A stretch of 11,414 nt of DNA from NCBI GenBank assembly GCA_036389375.1, contig DASVQA010000225.1:1-11414 (forward strand), written 5' to 3'. The stretch is from QHXQ01 sp036389375. Lineage in GTDB: Bacteria; Acidobacteriota; Blastocatellia; Pyrinomonadales; Pyrinomonadaceae. Made by a program: the position numbers and the translations under genes. Positions 1-7,011 of the stretch are shown in pieces; position 1 is the stretch's first letter; every line of letters begins with the position of its first letter. A model generated the notes under the pieces. It worked only from the letters and a program-made list of their open reading frames with translations. It made no database searches and was not told where the DNA came from.

Positions 1-377
1 CGCAGCGCAACGGCGCGACCTATCATAGCCCGCTCAACTGTCTGCCCGGCACGGGCTGGACGATGAACGATCCGGGTCGCATTTTGATCCAGCCGGCGAC
101 GGGCGGCCAAGCCATCGAAGCGAACCGTTACATCGTCGAGCACGGCACGACGCGCGAGGTCTTGATCTACTGGTATCAGGGGCGCGGGCGCACGGTGGCG
201 AGCGAATACTGGGGGAAGATTTACACGGTGCTGGACAGCGTCCAGCGCCGTCGTTCGGACGGCGCAATGGTGCGCGTGATGGTCTCGGTGAGCGGGTCGG
301 AAGCCGAGGCTTTGCGGTTGGCGACCGACTTGGCCGCGCAGGCCGCGCCTGCGTTGCCGACTTACGTGCCCGACTAA
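1..377 (+). CDS. epsI: EpsI family exosortase-associated protein, C-terminal part (5' truncated by window edge)
   Basis: The reading frame is open from base 3 and ends at TAA 375-377, giving 124 visible residues. The first visible residues read QRNGATYHSPLNCLPGTGW (3-59), followed by LIYWYQGRGR and a SEYWGK motif, then RRSDGAMVRV. This series (H-S-P, an N-C-L-P-G-x-G-W box, Y-W-Y-Q-x-R-G-R, E-Y-W-G-K, R-S-D-G-A) is the signature of the EpsI/DUF3485 family. The ATG at 63 is internal, because the N-C-L-P-G box lies upstream of it. EpsI proteins occur beside exosortase (EpsH/XrtA), or fused to its C-terminus, and were first described in an EPS cluster; their biochemical role is not settled. The visible part cannot show whether this is a stand-alone EpsI or the tail of an exosortase-EpsI fusion. 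The match to the EPS genes downstream supports the call. Confidence 0.9.
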   Translation, partial: QRNGATYHSPLNCLPGTGWTMNDPGRILIQPATGGQAIEANRYIVEHGTTREVLIYWYQGRGRTVASEYWGKIYTVLDSVQRRRSDGAMVRVMVSVSGSEAEALRLATDLAAQAAPALPTYVPD

Positions 378-469
378 AGCGGGCGCGCCGTTTTCAGCCC
401 GCCCCTTTGATGAGGTAACATAGCAGGGTGGCCTTAACGCGCCACCTGCATGACAAGGGGGCCGGGTTT

Positions 470-501
470 CGGGAAGAAACGAACGATTGCCCGTTTTTCT
501 T
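470..501 (+). terminator. Possible weak intrinsic terminator after epsI
   Basis: CGGG 470-473 can pair with CCCG 490-493, which runs directly into TTTTTCTT (494-501). An alternative fold pairs AAGAAACG 474-481 with 492-501, with two bulged Ts. The T-run is right for an intrinsic terminator, but the GC stem is only 4 bp with a long loop, so the call is tentative. It would separate epsI transcription from the operon that starts at 659. Confidence 0.3.
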
Positions 502-640
502 AACTGACTGGCCCAGCGCGGTTGCCCCGCACGTTGGCGTTAGTCAAAACTCGGAGATGAAGTAACAGACCACGCGCCGCCCATGCCTGCGGCTCTTGAC
601 CGTTGCCCCGGTCGAAAGCTTGTCTCAGGCGCGGCGTGTG

Positions 641-646
641 AAGGAG
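641..646 (+). promoter_or_regulatory. Ribosome binding site AAGGAG for the TPR lipoprotein
   Basis: AAGGAG lies 12 nt before ATG 659. It favours that start over the in-frame TTG at 596, which has no comparable motif and would put 21 residues in front of an otherwise complete lipoprotein signal peptide. Confidence 0.55.
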
Positions 647-658
647 CCTCAGGCTACG

Positions 659-3082
659 ATGAATCGATTAGAGTGCCCGCGCTCCGGCTACAGCCGGGGT
701 TTGCTGTTTATCCTGCTATCCCTACTGCTGGCGCTGGCGTCTGTCGCCTGCTCCAACCCTGAGAAAGCCAAAGCCGAACACCTGCGGCGCGGCGAACAAT
801 ATCTCAAAGATAAGAAGTACGCGGAAGCGGCGCTTGAGTTTCGCAACGCTTTGCAGCTTGACGAGCGCCTGACGGCGGCGCACTGGGGGCTGGCGCAGGC
901 GTTCGAGGGGCAGGAGAACTTCCTGCCCGCGATTCAGGAACTGCGCCGCACGCTCGAACTCGATCCGAACCAGTCGGACGCCGCCATCCGCCTCGGCAAC
1001 TACTACATCGTGGCCTATCAGGGCAACCGCGAAGCCAACAAACAACTGAAGGACGAGGCGCAGAAACTGGCCGACGGCGTGCTCCAACACGACCCCAACC
1101 ACGTCGAGGCGCACATCCTCCGGGCGACCATTCTCTACACCGACGGCAAGCGCGCCGAGTCGCTCGCGGAACTCAAGCACGCGGTCGAACTAAACCCGCA
1201 GCGCATCGAGTCGTTGATGAGTCTGGCGCGCTTCTACATGCAGGAGCATGATGCCGCCAACGCCGAGTTGACCTTCCAGCGCGCGCTCTCAGTCAACGAC
1301 CGCTCAGGTCTCGCACACGTTCAGTACGGCTACTTCCACGTGCAGCAGAATGATCTCGCGGGGGCTGAAGCCGAGTTTCGCAAAGCCATCGAGGTTGAGC
1401 CGACGAACCGCGAAGCGCGCATCACGCTCGCCCGCTTCTATCTCGGCAACAAGCAGCAGGACAAGGCAGAACAGGTCTTCAAAGACTTGGCCGAACTGGA
1501 CAAGGATCGCCCCGAAGGGCGCAGCGTGCTCGCCGACTTCTACGCGACCATCGGGCGCTACGACGATGCTATTCGTGTCTATCAGGAGATCATCACGCGC
1601 GCGCCCGACTACACGCAGGCGCGTTATCGCCTCGGCGAGATCATGCTGCAACGCGGCGACGTGCGTGGCGCGGAGCAGCAGGCGCAGGAGGTCTTGAGCA
1701 AGAACGCGAACGACATCAACGCGCGCAAGTTGAGCGCCCGCGTCAATCTGCAAAAGGGCGATGCGAAGAAGGCCGTGGACGATCTGGCGCAGGTCTTGAA
1801 ACAGGAGCCGCGCGATCAGATCGCGCTCTACTTCATGACGCAGGCGCAGCTTGCCTCCGGGCAGATCGAACAGGCGCGCTCTTACGCGGGCGACCTCGAC
1901 AAGTATTACCCCGACTATCTGCCCGGCAAACTCTTGCAGGCGCAGATCGGGCTGCGCGCCGGGGGCGAAGAGAACATGAAGACGGCCCAGCGCATCGCAA
2001 CGGATTTGCTGGATCGGCTGAGCCGCGCTACGCCGGGCGGAGAGGTTTCGCCCGAACTGCTCACGGAACTGCGCTCGAAAGCCTACACGGCGCGCGGCGC
2101 AGCCATGGTCAAACTCAATAACCTGTCGGCCGCGCGCGCCGATTTCGAGGCGGCCCGCGCCGCGCTCCCCAACGCGCCGGAGACTTACAGCAATCTGGCA
2201 GGCATCGCCATCGCTGAAAAGAAGCCGGCCGAAGCCGAGCAGTTGTATGAGCATGCGCTGCAAATAGACAACGCGAATCTGGAAGCGCTCGGCGGCCTCA
2301 TCAACCTCTACACGAAGCAGCAGCAACTTGATCGCGCCCACGCGCGCGTCGATCAAGCCATCGCCACCCAACCTAATAACGCGGGGTTGCACTTCCTCAA
2401 AGCGCAGATCTTCGGCATCCAGCAGAACATGCAGGCGACCGAGGCGGAACTGCGGCGCACGCTCGAACTCGATGCAAATAACGCTGCGGCCCTGAGCGCG
2501 CTCGCCGCGCTCTACGTGAACATGAACAAGCCGCAGGAAGCGATTAACGAATATCGCAACGTCGTCGCCCGCCCGCCCGACACGGACGACGCTGCCGCCC
2601 TGACGCTCATCGGCATGGTCGAAGACCGGCGCGACAACCGCGATGCGGCCATCGTCGCCTACAAGGATGCGCTCACGCGTAACCCCGTCGGCGACATCGC
2701 TGCAATTGCCGGCAACAACCTCGCGTGGAATTACGCCGAGTACGGCAAGGGCAATCTGGACGAAGCCGTGCGGCTCGCGCAAGCGGTCGTGCAGAAGTAC
2801 CCGGACGAGCCGGGTTATGCGGACACGCTCGGCTGGGTCTATTTCAAGAAGGGGCTGGCGGGCGCGGCCGTCGAGCAACTGCAAAAGGCCGTCAATCAGA
2901 CGACGGCGCGCGGCAACGATAGCGCCGTCTATCGGCTGCATCTGGGGCGCGCGCTCGCCGCGCTGGGGCGCAAGACGGAAGCGCGCACGCAACTGCAACA
3001 GGCTTTGAGCATGGGCACGGAGAAGAAACTCCTCTCGCCCTCACAACTCGAAGACGCCCGGCAGGCATTAGCAACTTTATGA
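659..3082 (+). CDS. prsT: TPR-repeat lipoprotein of the exosortase/EPS system, PrsT-like
   Basis: The product has 807 residues. The N-terminus has basic residues, a hydrophobic stretch (about 14-30, rich in L) and then S-V-A-C with Cys31 as the likely lipidation site. The -3 Ser is not the usual Leu, so the lipobox is imperfect. From residue 40 to the end almost everything is tetratricopeptide repeat, about 18-20 units by eye (for example 55-102, 206-249, 300-345, 523-570, 590-637). The last part holds N-N-L-A-W-N-Y-A (686-693) and Y-A-D-T-L-G-W-V-Y (720-728). These match my memory of the C-terminal signature of the PEP-CTERM-system TPR lipoprotein PrsT. Such proteins are envelope-anchored scaffolds at exosortase loci, with partners unknown. 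The gene lies between epsI and the chain-length gene and ends in an ATGA overlap with the next short frame. A large generic TPR lipoprotein with another role is the alternative. The start is ATG 659, chosen for the signal peptide and the AAGGAG at 641-646. Confidence 0.8.
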   Translation: MNRLECPRSGYSRGLLFILLSLLLALASVACSNPEKAKAEHLRRGEQYLKDKKYAEAALEFRNALQLDERLTAAHWGLAQAFEGQENFLPAIQELRRTLELDPNQSDAAIRLGNYYIVAYQGNREANKQLKDEAQKLADGVLQHDPNHVEAHILRATILYTDGKRAESLAELKHAVELNPQRIESLMSLARFYMQEHDAANAELTFQRALSVNDRSGLAHVQYGYFHVQQNDLAGAEAEFRKAIEVEPTNREARITLARFYLGNKQQDKAEQVFKDLAELDKDRPEGRSVLADFYATIGRYDDAIRVYQEIITRAPDYTQARYRLGEIMLQRGDVRGAEQQAQEVLSKNANDINARKLSARVNLQKGDAKKAVDDLAQVLKQEPRDQIALYFMTQAQLASGQIEQARSYAGDLDKYYPDYLPGKLLQAQIGLRAGGEENMKTAQRIATDLLDRLSRATPGGEVSPELLTELRSKAYTARGAAMVKLNNLSAARADFEAARAALPNAPETYSNLAGIAIAEKKPAEAEQLYEHALQIDNANLEALGGLINLYTKQQQLDRAHARVDQAIATQPNNAGLHFLKAQIFGIQQNMQATEAELRRTLELDANNAAALSALAALYVNMNKPQEAINEYRNVVARPPDTDDAAALTLIGMVEDRRDNRDAAIVAYKDALTRNPVGDIAAIAGNNLAWNYAEYGKGNLDEAVRLAQAVVQKYPDEPGYADTLGWVYFKKGLAGAAVEQLQKAVNQTTARGNDSAVYRLHLGRALAALGRKTEARTQLQQALSMGTEKKLLSPSQLEDARQALATL

Positions 3083-3192
3083 TGAACAAGACAGTGAGCA
3101 GCCAGCCGTCTGCAACGGTGAGCGCGACCCGTCGGCCGCGCGCTCTGCCAGTCTGGTTGAACTGCCTACAGCGGATTGGAGTGCTCCGATGA
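3082..3192 (+). CDS. Candidate 36-residue small ORF linking two genes by ATGA overlaps
   Basis: ATG 3082-3084 overlaps the TGA stop of the TPR lipoprotein gene (3080-3082), and its own TGA at 3190-3192 overlaps the ATG of the chain-length gene (3189-3191). The frame is open for 36 codons and encodes a basic peptide starting MNKTVSSQPS, with an R-R-P-R patch and ending near R-I-G-V-L-R. It has no membrane segment and I recognise no family. No clear Shine-Dalgarno precedes it, so translation would depend on ribosomes finishing the upstream gene. It could be a coupling leader that carries ribosomes to the chain-length start, a real small protein, or chance in a 106-nt gap. Confidence 0.3.
   Translation: MNKTVSSQPSATVSATRRPRALPVWLNCLQRIGVLR
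3178..3181 (+). promoter_or_regulatory. Ribosome binding site GGAG for the chain-length protein
   Basis: GGAG lies 7 nt before ATG 3189. The chain-length gene can therefore be initiated independently of the short overlapping frame, whose last codons contain this motif. Confidence 0.6.
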
Positions 3193-4808
3193 GTGTTGAA
3201 TTCAGGCAACGCAAGCCCGCCGAGTACGCCCGTATTTTGTGGCGGCGCAAGTGGCTGATCGTGCTGCCGGCGATTGCCGTCTCGTTCGCCGTCGCCATCG
3301 TCGTCTGGCGGCTGCCGAACGTTTATGAGTCCAAGACGCTCCTTGTCGTCAAGCCCGCCTCCGTCGCACAAGGGCTGATGCCGAAACTCTCGGATGACGA
3401 CCTCTCGATCCGCATCAACAACATCAGTCAGGAGGTCTTCAGCCGTTCGACGCTCGAACCGCTCATCATCAACTATGGTCTCTACGCGGCCGAGCGCCGG
3501 CGTGGCGAGCCGATGGACACGCTCGTCGAACGCATGCGCAAGAAGGATGTGAGCATCGAGTTGAACAAGAGCCGCAACGACATCACCAACGGCTTCAACC
3601 TCACGTTGCGCGGCCCCGACCCGGTCATCGTGCAGAAGGTCACGAGCGAGTTGGCGTCCAAGTATGTCAACGCGCAGCTTGAGTCTGTCCGCAGCGAAGT
3701 GGACACGACGAAGAAACTGATTGACGAACAGGTAAATCAGGCGCAGGAGGAGTTGGCGCAGATCGAGAAGCGGCAACTGGAAGTGAAGCTACAGAACATC
3801 GGCACGCTGCCCGCGCAGCAACAGACGATGGCCTCGACGCTGAGCGGCTTGCACGAAGAACAGAAGGCGCGCATCGCCGAGGTCGGGCGGCTGCGCGACC
3901 AACTCGCCGCCTACAACAGTCAGTTGGGCGACCTGCAAAAACAGATCGAGCAGGAGAAGGAGCGGATCGTTGACACCGTCACCGATCCGAAGACCACGAT
4001 GTCGTGGGCGGAGTTGACCAAAAGCGAACTGGTGTACGAGGCCCAACTCCAAGACCTGTTGACCAAGCTGAAGCCGAAGAACCCGGAAGTAATCTCCGTC
4101 CAGCAGCAACTCGAAGGCATCAAGCGCAGCAAGCAGCAGCTAATTGACGCGCGCGAAGCCGAGATCGCCGAGAAGCAGAAGAAACTCGCCGGTTGGATCG
4201 ATCCGCGCACCAACACGATCAAGACGAACATCGAACTGGCGAAGGGCGAACTGGCGCGGCAGGAGAATCTGCTGGCCCAGACCAACACGCAGATCGCGCA
4301 ACTACAACAGAACCTGGGGCGCGTGCCCGGCACGGAGATCGCGTTGCAAGGGCTGGAAAACGAGTACAGATCGAAGAAGACTTACTATGACGAACTGGTG
4401 CAGAAGCAGCATCAGTTGGAGTTGTCGAGCGCGGTGGCGCAGAAGCAACAGGGCGAGCAGATCGCGGTGATTGACCCGGCGAGCCTGCGCGAAGAACCGG
4501 TCGCGCCGAAGCGCCCGCTCCTTATCGCGCTCGGCCTTGCCTTGGGCATCGTCTTCGGTTTCCTTTGCGCCGCCGCGTTTGAAGTGCCGCGCCTGCTGAC
4601 CATCCAGACGGTCGAGGACGCGCGCCATTACACGTCGTTGCCCGTGCTCGCTTCCGTGCCGGAACTGCTGACGCCGCGCGAGGAGCGTCGCCGCCGCCTG
4701 CGCCGTTTAGGCTTCGCCTGCGCCGGCATCGCCGTCACCATTTTATCCATCCCGGCGCTCGCGTTGTTTCTAAAACTGACGCACCTGTTCGAGATGTTCT
4801 CAACGTAA
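3189..4808 (+). CDS. Wzz/GumC-type polysaccharide chain-length determinant (exosortase-locus type, kinase-less)
   Basis: The product has 539 residues. Residues 10-20 precede transmembrane helix 1 (about 22-40), the usual Wzz N-terminus. A long periplasmic region (about 45-440) follows, rich in Q, E and K, with extended coiled coil around 160-265 and 295-400. Just before helix 2 is a GNVR-type block: G-T-E-I-A-L-Q-G-L-E-N-E-Y (about 380-392), a Y-Y-D-E-L segment, then I-D-P-A-S and E-E-P-V-A-P-K-R-P. Helix 2 spans about 443-463. A cytoplasmic segment with P-V-L-A-S-V-P and a very basic R-rich run leads to a third hydrophobic helix (about 507-530). The architecture fits the PEP-CTERM-locus chain-length family. 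These inner-membrane proteins set EPS chain length and bridge to export, working with a tyrosine kinase, here encoded separately at 5911. Start ATG 3189 has GGAG at 3178. Confidence 0.9.
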   Translation: MSVEFRQRKPAEYARILWRRKWLIVLPAIAVSFAVAIVVWRLPNVYESKTLLVVKPASVAQGLMPKLSDDDLSIRINNISQEVFSRSTLEPLIINYGLYAAERRRGEPMDTLVERMRKKDVSIELNKSRNDITNGFNLTLRGPDPVIVQKVTSELASKYVNAQLESVRSEVDTTKKLIDEQVNQAQEELAQIEKRQLEVKLQNIGTLPAQQQTMASTLSGLHEEQKARIAEVGRLRDQLAAYNSQLGDLQKQIEQEKERIVDTVTDPKTTMSWAELTKSELVYEAQLQDLLTKLKPKNPEVISVQQQLEGIKRSKQQLIDAREAEIAEKQKKLAGWIDPRTNTIKTNIELAKGELARQENLLAQTNTQIAQLQQNLGRVPGTEIALQGLENEYRSKKTYYDELVQKQHQLELSSAVAQKQQGEQIAVIDPASLREEPVAPKRPLLIALGLALGIVFGFLCAAAFEVPRLLTIQTVEDARHYTSLPVLASVPELLTPREERRRRLRRLGFACAGIAVTILSIPALALFLKLTHLFEMFST

Positions 4809-4812
4809 AGAA

Positions 4813-4876
4813 AGTGCTAAGTGCTGAGGGCTGAGTGCCAACTTCCGACTCAGCCCTCAGCACCCAGCCCGCAGCC
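4813..4876. repeat. Inverted heptanucleotide repeats forming a perfect 16-bp hairpin
   Basis: Four left heptads lie at 4813-4840 (AGTGCTA, AGTGCTG, AGGGCTG, AGTGCCA). Four right heptads lie at 4849-4876 (CTCAGCC, CTCAGCA, CCCAGCC, CGCAGCC). The right set is essentially the reverse complement of the left. GTGCTGAGGGCTGAGT at 4821-4836 pairs perfectly with ACTCAGCCCTCAGCAC at 4848-4863 around an 11-nt loop. The hairpin starts 12 nt after the chain-length stop and ends 22 nt before the ATPase ATG. No T-run follows, so a simple intrinsic terminator is unlikely. It may be an mRNA-stability or attenuation hairpin, or a dispersed short tandem repeat. Confidence 0.9.
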
Positions 4877-4885
4877 CTGATTGCC

Positions 4886-5911
4886 ATGTACCGCGAGTTC
4901 TACGGCTTAAAAGAACTGCCCTTCGCGCTGACGCCCGATCCGCGCTTTATCTACTTCACGCCGTCGCACACGGAGGCGATGGCGAACCTGCATTACGGCA
5001 TCGAGAGCGGCAAGGGGCTGATCGTCGTGACGGGCGAAGTCGGCACGGGCAAGACGACGATCCTGCGTTGGATGATGCAGCGGCTCGACCGCACCGTGCT
5101 CGTCGGCTACGTGATCAATCCGCGCCTGAGCGTGCCGGAGTTTTATCAACACATCGCGCGGCTCTTGGGCGTGGAAGCTTGGCAGAACAAATCAGAGTTG
5201 TTATTCGCGCTGGGGCAGACGCTCGCCGAGCGCCACGCGCGCGGGCTGCGCACCGTGCTCATCATTGACGAAGCGCACGGGCTTTCGACCGCCGTGCTCG
5301 AAGAGATCCGCCTGCTCTCGAACTTTGAATCGGATGCGGCGAAGCATTTGCAGATCGTGATGACGGGGCAGCCGGAGTTGCGCGCCGTGTTGAACAACCC
5401 GGAGTTGCGCCAACTCAAACAGCGCGTCGCCCTGCGCTGCGAGATCAAGCCGCTGCCGAGCGTCGCGGAGACCGAGAAATACATCAAGGCGCGCCTGCAA
5501 GTGGCGGGCGCTGAGCGCGCGGACATTTTCTCGCCCGGCGCGATCGACTACATCTTCCGTTGCGCGGGCGGCATCCCGCGCCAGATCAATAACCTCTGCG
5601 ATAACGCGCTACTCGTCGGGTTTGCCGCGAATGAGCAGCGCATCAGTCGCGCCACAATCGAAGAGGTGGCCGAAACCTTCGACATGCTGCCGGATACCAA
5701 GCGCAACTTAAGCAGCGTCGAACGCCCTGTGCCGCCCGCGCCCGTCTTCAGTTCCGCCGGGCGCGCGGAACTCTGGGCCGCCGGCAACGGGCAGCAGGCA
5801 AACGCGCACGGCGCACCCGCCGAGCCGACCACAACCTCCGCAGATGACGCGCATGATGTCTTGGACATCGGCGCGGCCTTCCGCCGTTGGGACGCGATGG
5901 GAGACAGGTAA
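4886..5911 (+). CDS. ExeA/GspA-like AAA ATPase of the exosortase/EPS locus
   Basis: The product has 341 residues and begins M-Y-R-E-F-Y-G-L-K-E-L-P-F with a T-P-D-P-R-F motif, the typical start of ExeA-like ATPases and of the XrtA-locus 'putative secretion ATPase'. Walker A is GEVGTGKT (50-57). Walker B is VLIIDEAH (124-131). M-T-G-Q-P-E-L (159-165) and G-G-I-P-R-Q-I-N (228-235) fit the sensor regions. After about 275 comes a Pro/Ala/Thr-rich tail with no recognised domain and no peptidoglycan-binding domain, ending D-V-L-D-I-G-A-A-F-R-R-W. ExeA drives secretin assembly in type II secretion; the role in EPS loci is not established. ATG 4886 is chosen because the family starts there. No Shine-Dalgarno stands before it; GTG 4835 has GAGGG at 4826-4830 upstream and would add 17 residues encoded by the repeat. 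The stop TAA 5909-5911 overlaps the next ATG. Confidence 0.88.
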   Translation: MYREFYGLKELPFALTPDPRFIYFTPSHTEAMANLHYGIESGKGLIVVTGEVGTGKTTILRWMMQRLDRTVLVGYVINPRLSVPEFYQHIARLLGVEAWQNKSELLFALGQTLAERHARGLRTVLIIDEAHGLSTAVLEEIRLLSNFESDAAKHLQIVMTGQPELRAVLNNPELRQLKQRVALRCEIKPLPSVAETEKYIKARLQVAGAERADIFSPGAIDYIFRCAGGIPRQINNLCDNALLVGFAANEQRISRATIEEVAETFDMLPDTKRNLSSVERPVPPAPVFSSAGRAELWAAGNGQQANAHGAPAEPTTTSADDAHDVLDIGAAFRRWDAMGDR

Positions 5912-7011
5912 TGGGGAGAGTCTACGAAGCTTTGAAACGCGCCGCCGCGCACGCGGATGCACCCGCGCCCGACGCGGACGAACAACAGCCGGCCCGGCCG
6001 CCGCGTACAGACCACATGTCCGCGAGCGACGCCCGCGCCGCGCGCAACGGCGGCGGCCCGAACGGCAACGGCGCAGCCCACGCCGAAGGGCTGTTTGCGG
6101 GCAAGTCCGCTTATTTTAATGCGCCCGATGCGGCGCACACTTCAGCGTCCACTGAGCACACGACTTACGCCCCTGCCGGGTCGGCACTCCCCGGCGGGCC
6201 GGCTACGCGTGTTGCTGGGGCAACGGTGGACGCTGTCAGTTCGGCGCGCGACGCGGCTTACACCTCTATCGAGGTCGCCGCGTCGCGCGTCGAACCACAT
6301 CTCATCGCCATCACCGACCCGCGCTCGCCGCATGCAGAGCAGTATCGCTCTTTGCGCACGCGTGTGCTGCAAGCGGGCGAGCGGCGCAAGGTGCAGGCGG
6401 TCGTCATCACGAGCGCAGGCCCCGCCGAAGGCAAAACTGTGACGGCGCTTAATCTCGCATGGCTCTTAGCGCAGACCGACGGTGTGCGCGCGCTCCTGAT
6501 TGACGGCGACTTGCGCCAACCCTGCTCGGCCGAGTATCTCGGCCTCGAAGCGCCGGTCGGTCTTTCGGAAGTGCTGGCCGGTCAAACCAGTCTGAGCGAC
6601 GCCATCGTGCGGCTCGAACCGGCGGGCCTGCATCTGCTGCCCGGCGGCACGCCGCATGACAGCGTCGCGGAGATTCTGTCGGGGCCGAAGTTCAGCGCCG
6701 TGCTCGCGGAACTGCGGCGCTCGTTCAACTTCATCATCATTGACGCGCCGCCGCTCGGCATCTTCACCGATGCCAACGTCCTGATTAACCGCGCGGACGG
6801 CGCGCTCATCGTCGTGCGCGCCAACCGCACGCGCTACGGCGAACTCGAACGCGTGCTTGAACCGCTGCCGCGCGAGCGCATGCTCGGCGTCGTCTTAAAC
6901 GGCGCAGAGACCGGCCCCGACGCCGGCAGCTACTACTACCAGCGGCGCTACTATCGCCGCGAAGACCCGGCGGCGACCGGGACGACGAAAGTTTCCGAGG
7001 AGGTCGGTTGA
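5911..7011 (+). CDS. CpsD/CapB-type tyrosine autokinase (BY-kinase) of the EPS locus
   Basis: The product has 366 residues. It opens with M-G-R-V-Y-E-A-L-K-R-A, as PEP-CTERM-locus tyrosine kinases do. Residues about 12-125 are an Ala/Pro/Gly-rich, probably disordered linker. The kinase core follows: E-Q-Y-R-S-L-R-T-R (143-151), Walker A SAGPAEGKT (168-176), Walker A' LLIDGDLRQP (195-204) and Walker B FIIIDAPP (274-281). A Tyr cluster near the C-terminus (Y341-343, Y347, Y348) is the likely autophosphorylation site. BY-kinases are cytoplasmic, bind the tail of the chain-length protein and cycle phosphorylation to permit polymerisation and export. Here kinase and chain-length protein are separate, with the ATPase gene between them. 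ATG 5911 shares its A with the upstream TAA and has GGGAG at 5899-5903. The stop 7009-7011 overlaps the next TTG start. Confidence 0.9.
   Translation: MGRVYEALKRAAAHADAPAPDADEQQPARPPRTDHMSASDARAARNGGGPNGNGAAHAEGLFAGKSAYFNAPDAAHTSASTEHTTYAPAGSALPGGPATRVAGATVDAVSSARDAAYTSIEVAASRVEPHLIAITDPRSPHAEQYRSLRTRVLQAGERRKVQAVVITSAGPAEGKTVTALNLAWLLAQTDGVRALLIDGDLRQPCSAEYLGLEAPVGLSEVLAGQTSLSDAIVRLEPAGLHLLPGGTPHDSVAEILSGPKFSAVLAELRRSFNFIIIDAPPLGIFTDANVLINRADGALIVVRANRTRYGELERVLEPLPRERMLGVVLNGAETGPDAGSYYYQRRYYRREDPAATGTTKVSEEVG
6998..7004 (+). promoter_or_regulatory. Strong ribosome binding site AGGAGGT that fixes a TTG start
   Basis: AGGAGGT ends 4 nt before TTG 7008-7010, which overlaps the kinase stop as TTGA. 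The next in-frame ATG (7110, residue 35) lies beyond the first membrane helix and has no such motif, so TTG is the best-supported start and translation is probably coupled. Confidence 0.75.

Larger units (their letters stand above)
378..658 (+). promoter_or_regulatory. Non-coding leader with multiple predicted hairpins upstream of the TPR lipoprotein gene
   Basis: This is the longest gene-free stretch in the window. I see these stems: GCGGGC 379-384 with GCCCGC 397-402; GCAGGGTGGC 423-432 with GCCACCTGC 441-449 (9 bp, one bulged G, 8-nt loop); a compound stem made of TGACT 505-509 with AGTCA 542-546, CCAGC 513-517 with GTTGG 533-537 (one G-U), and GCGG 518-521 with CCGC 527-530; GCCGC 576-580 with GCGGC 589-593; and GACCG 598-602 with CGGTC 609-613. 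The 423-449 and 505-546 elements are stronger than the others. No convincing -35/-10 pair was found. I recognise no known riboswitch. The region probably carries the promoter and 5' UTR of the downstream operon, but that is inference. Confidence 0.4.

Noticed and set aside
509..525. A sigma-54-like promoter (TGGC ... TTGC)
   Set aside because: The GG and GC elements are 12 nt apart instead of the strictly required 10, and the intervening bases do not fit the consensus. The bases are also explained by the 505-546 hairpin.
596..658. TTG 596 as an upstream start of the TPR lipoprotein
   Set aside because: It would add 21 residues before the signal peptide and has no Shine-Dalgarno. ATG 659 gives a normal lipoprotein N-terminus with AAGGAG upstream.
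378..658. A cyclic di-GMP or other known riboswitch
   Set aside because: I could not find the conserved sequence blocks of any riboswitch I know; only generic hairpins are visible.
1304..2998. A 564-codon open frame on the minus strand, antisense to the TPR lipoprotein gene
   Set aside because: It mirrors the codons of a clear TPR gene, is Arg/Leu-rich with no recognisable domain, and has no ribosome binding site. Long antisense frames are expected in GC-rich coding DNA.
2892..3776. A 294-codon minus-strand frame crossing the lipoprotein/chain-length junction
   Set aside because: Its composition follows the reverse of the two coding sequences and no protein family is visible.
5887..5910. 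TTG 5887 as start of the tyrosine kinase
   Set aside because: ATG 5911 matches the family N-terminus, has GGGAG upstream and overlaps the preceding stop codon.
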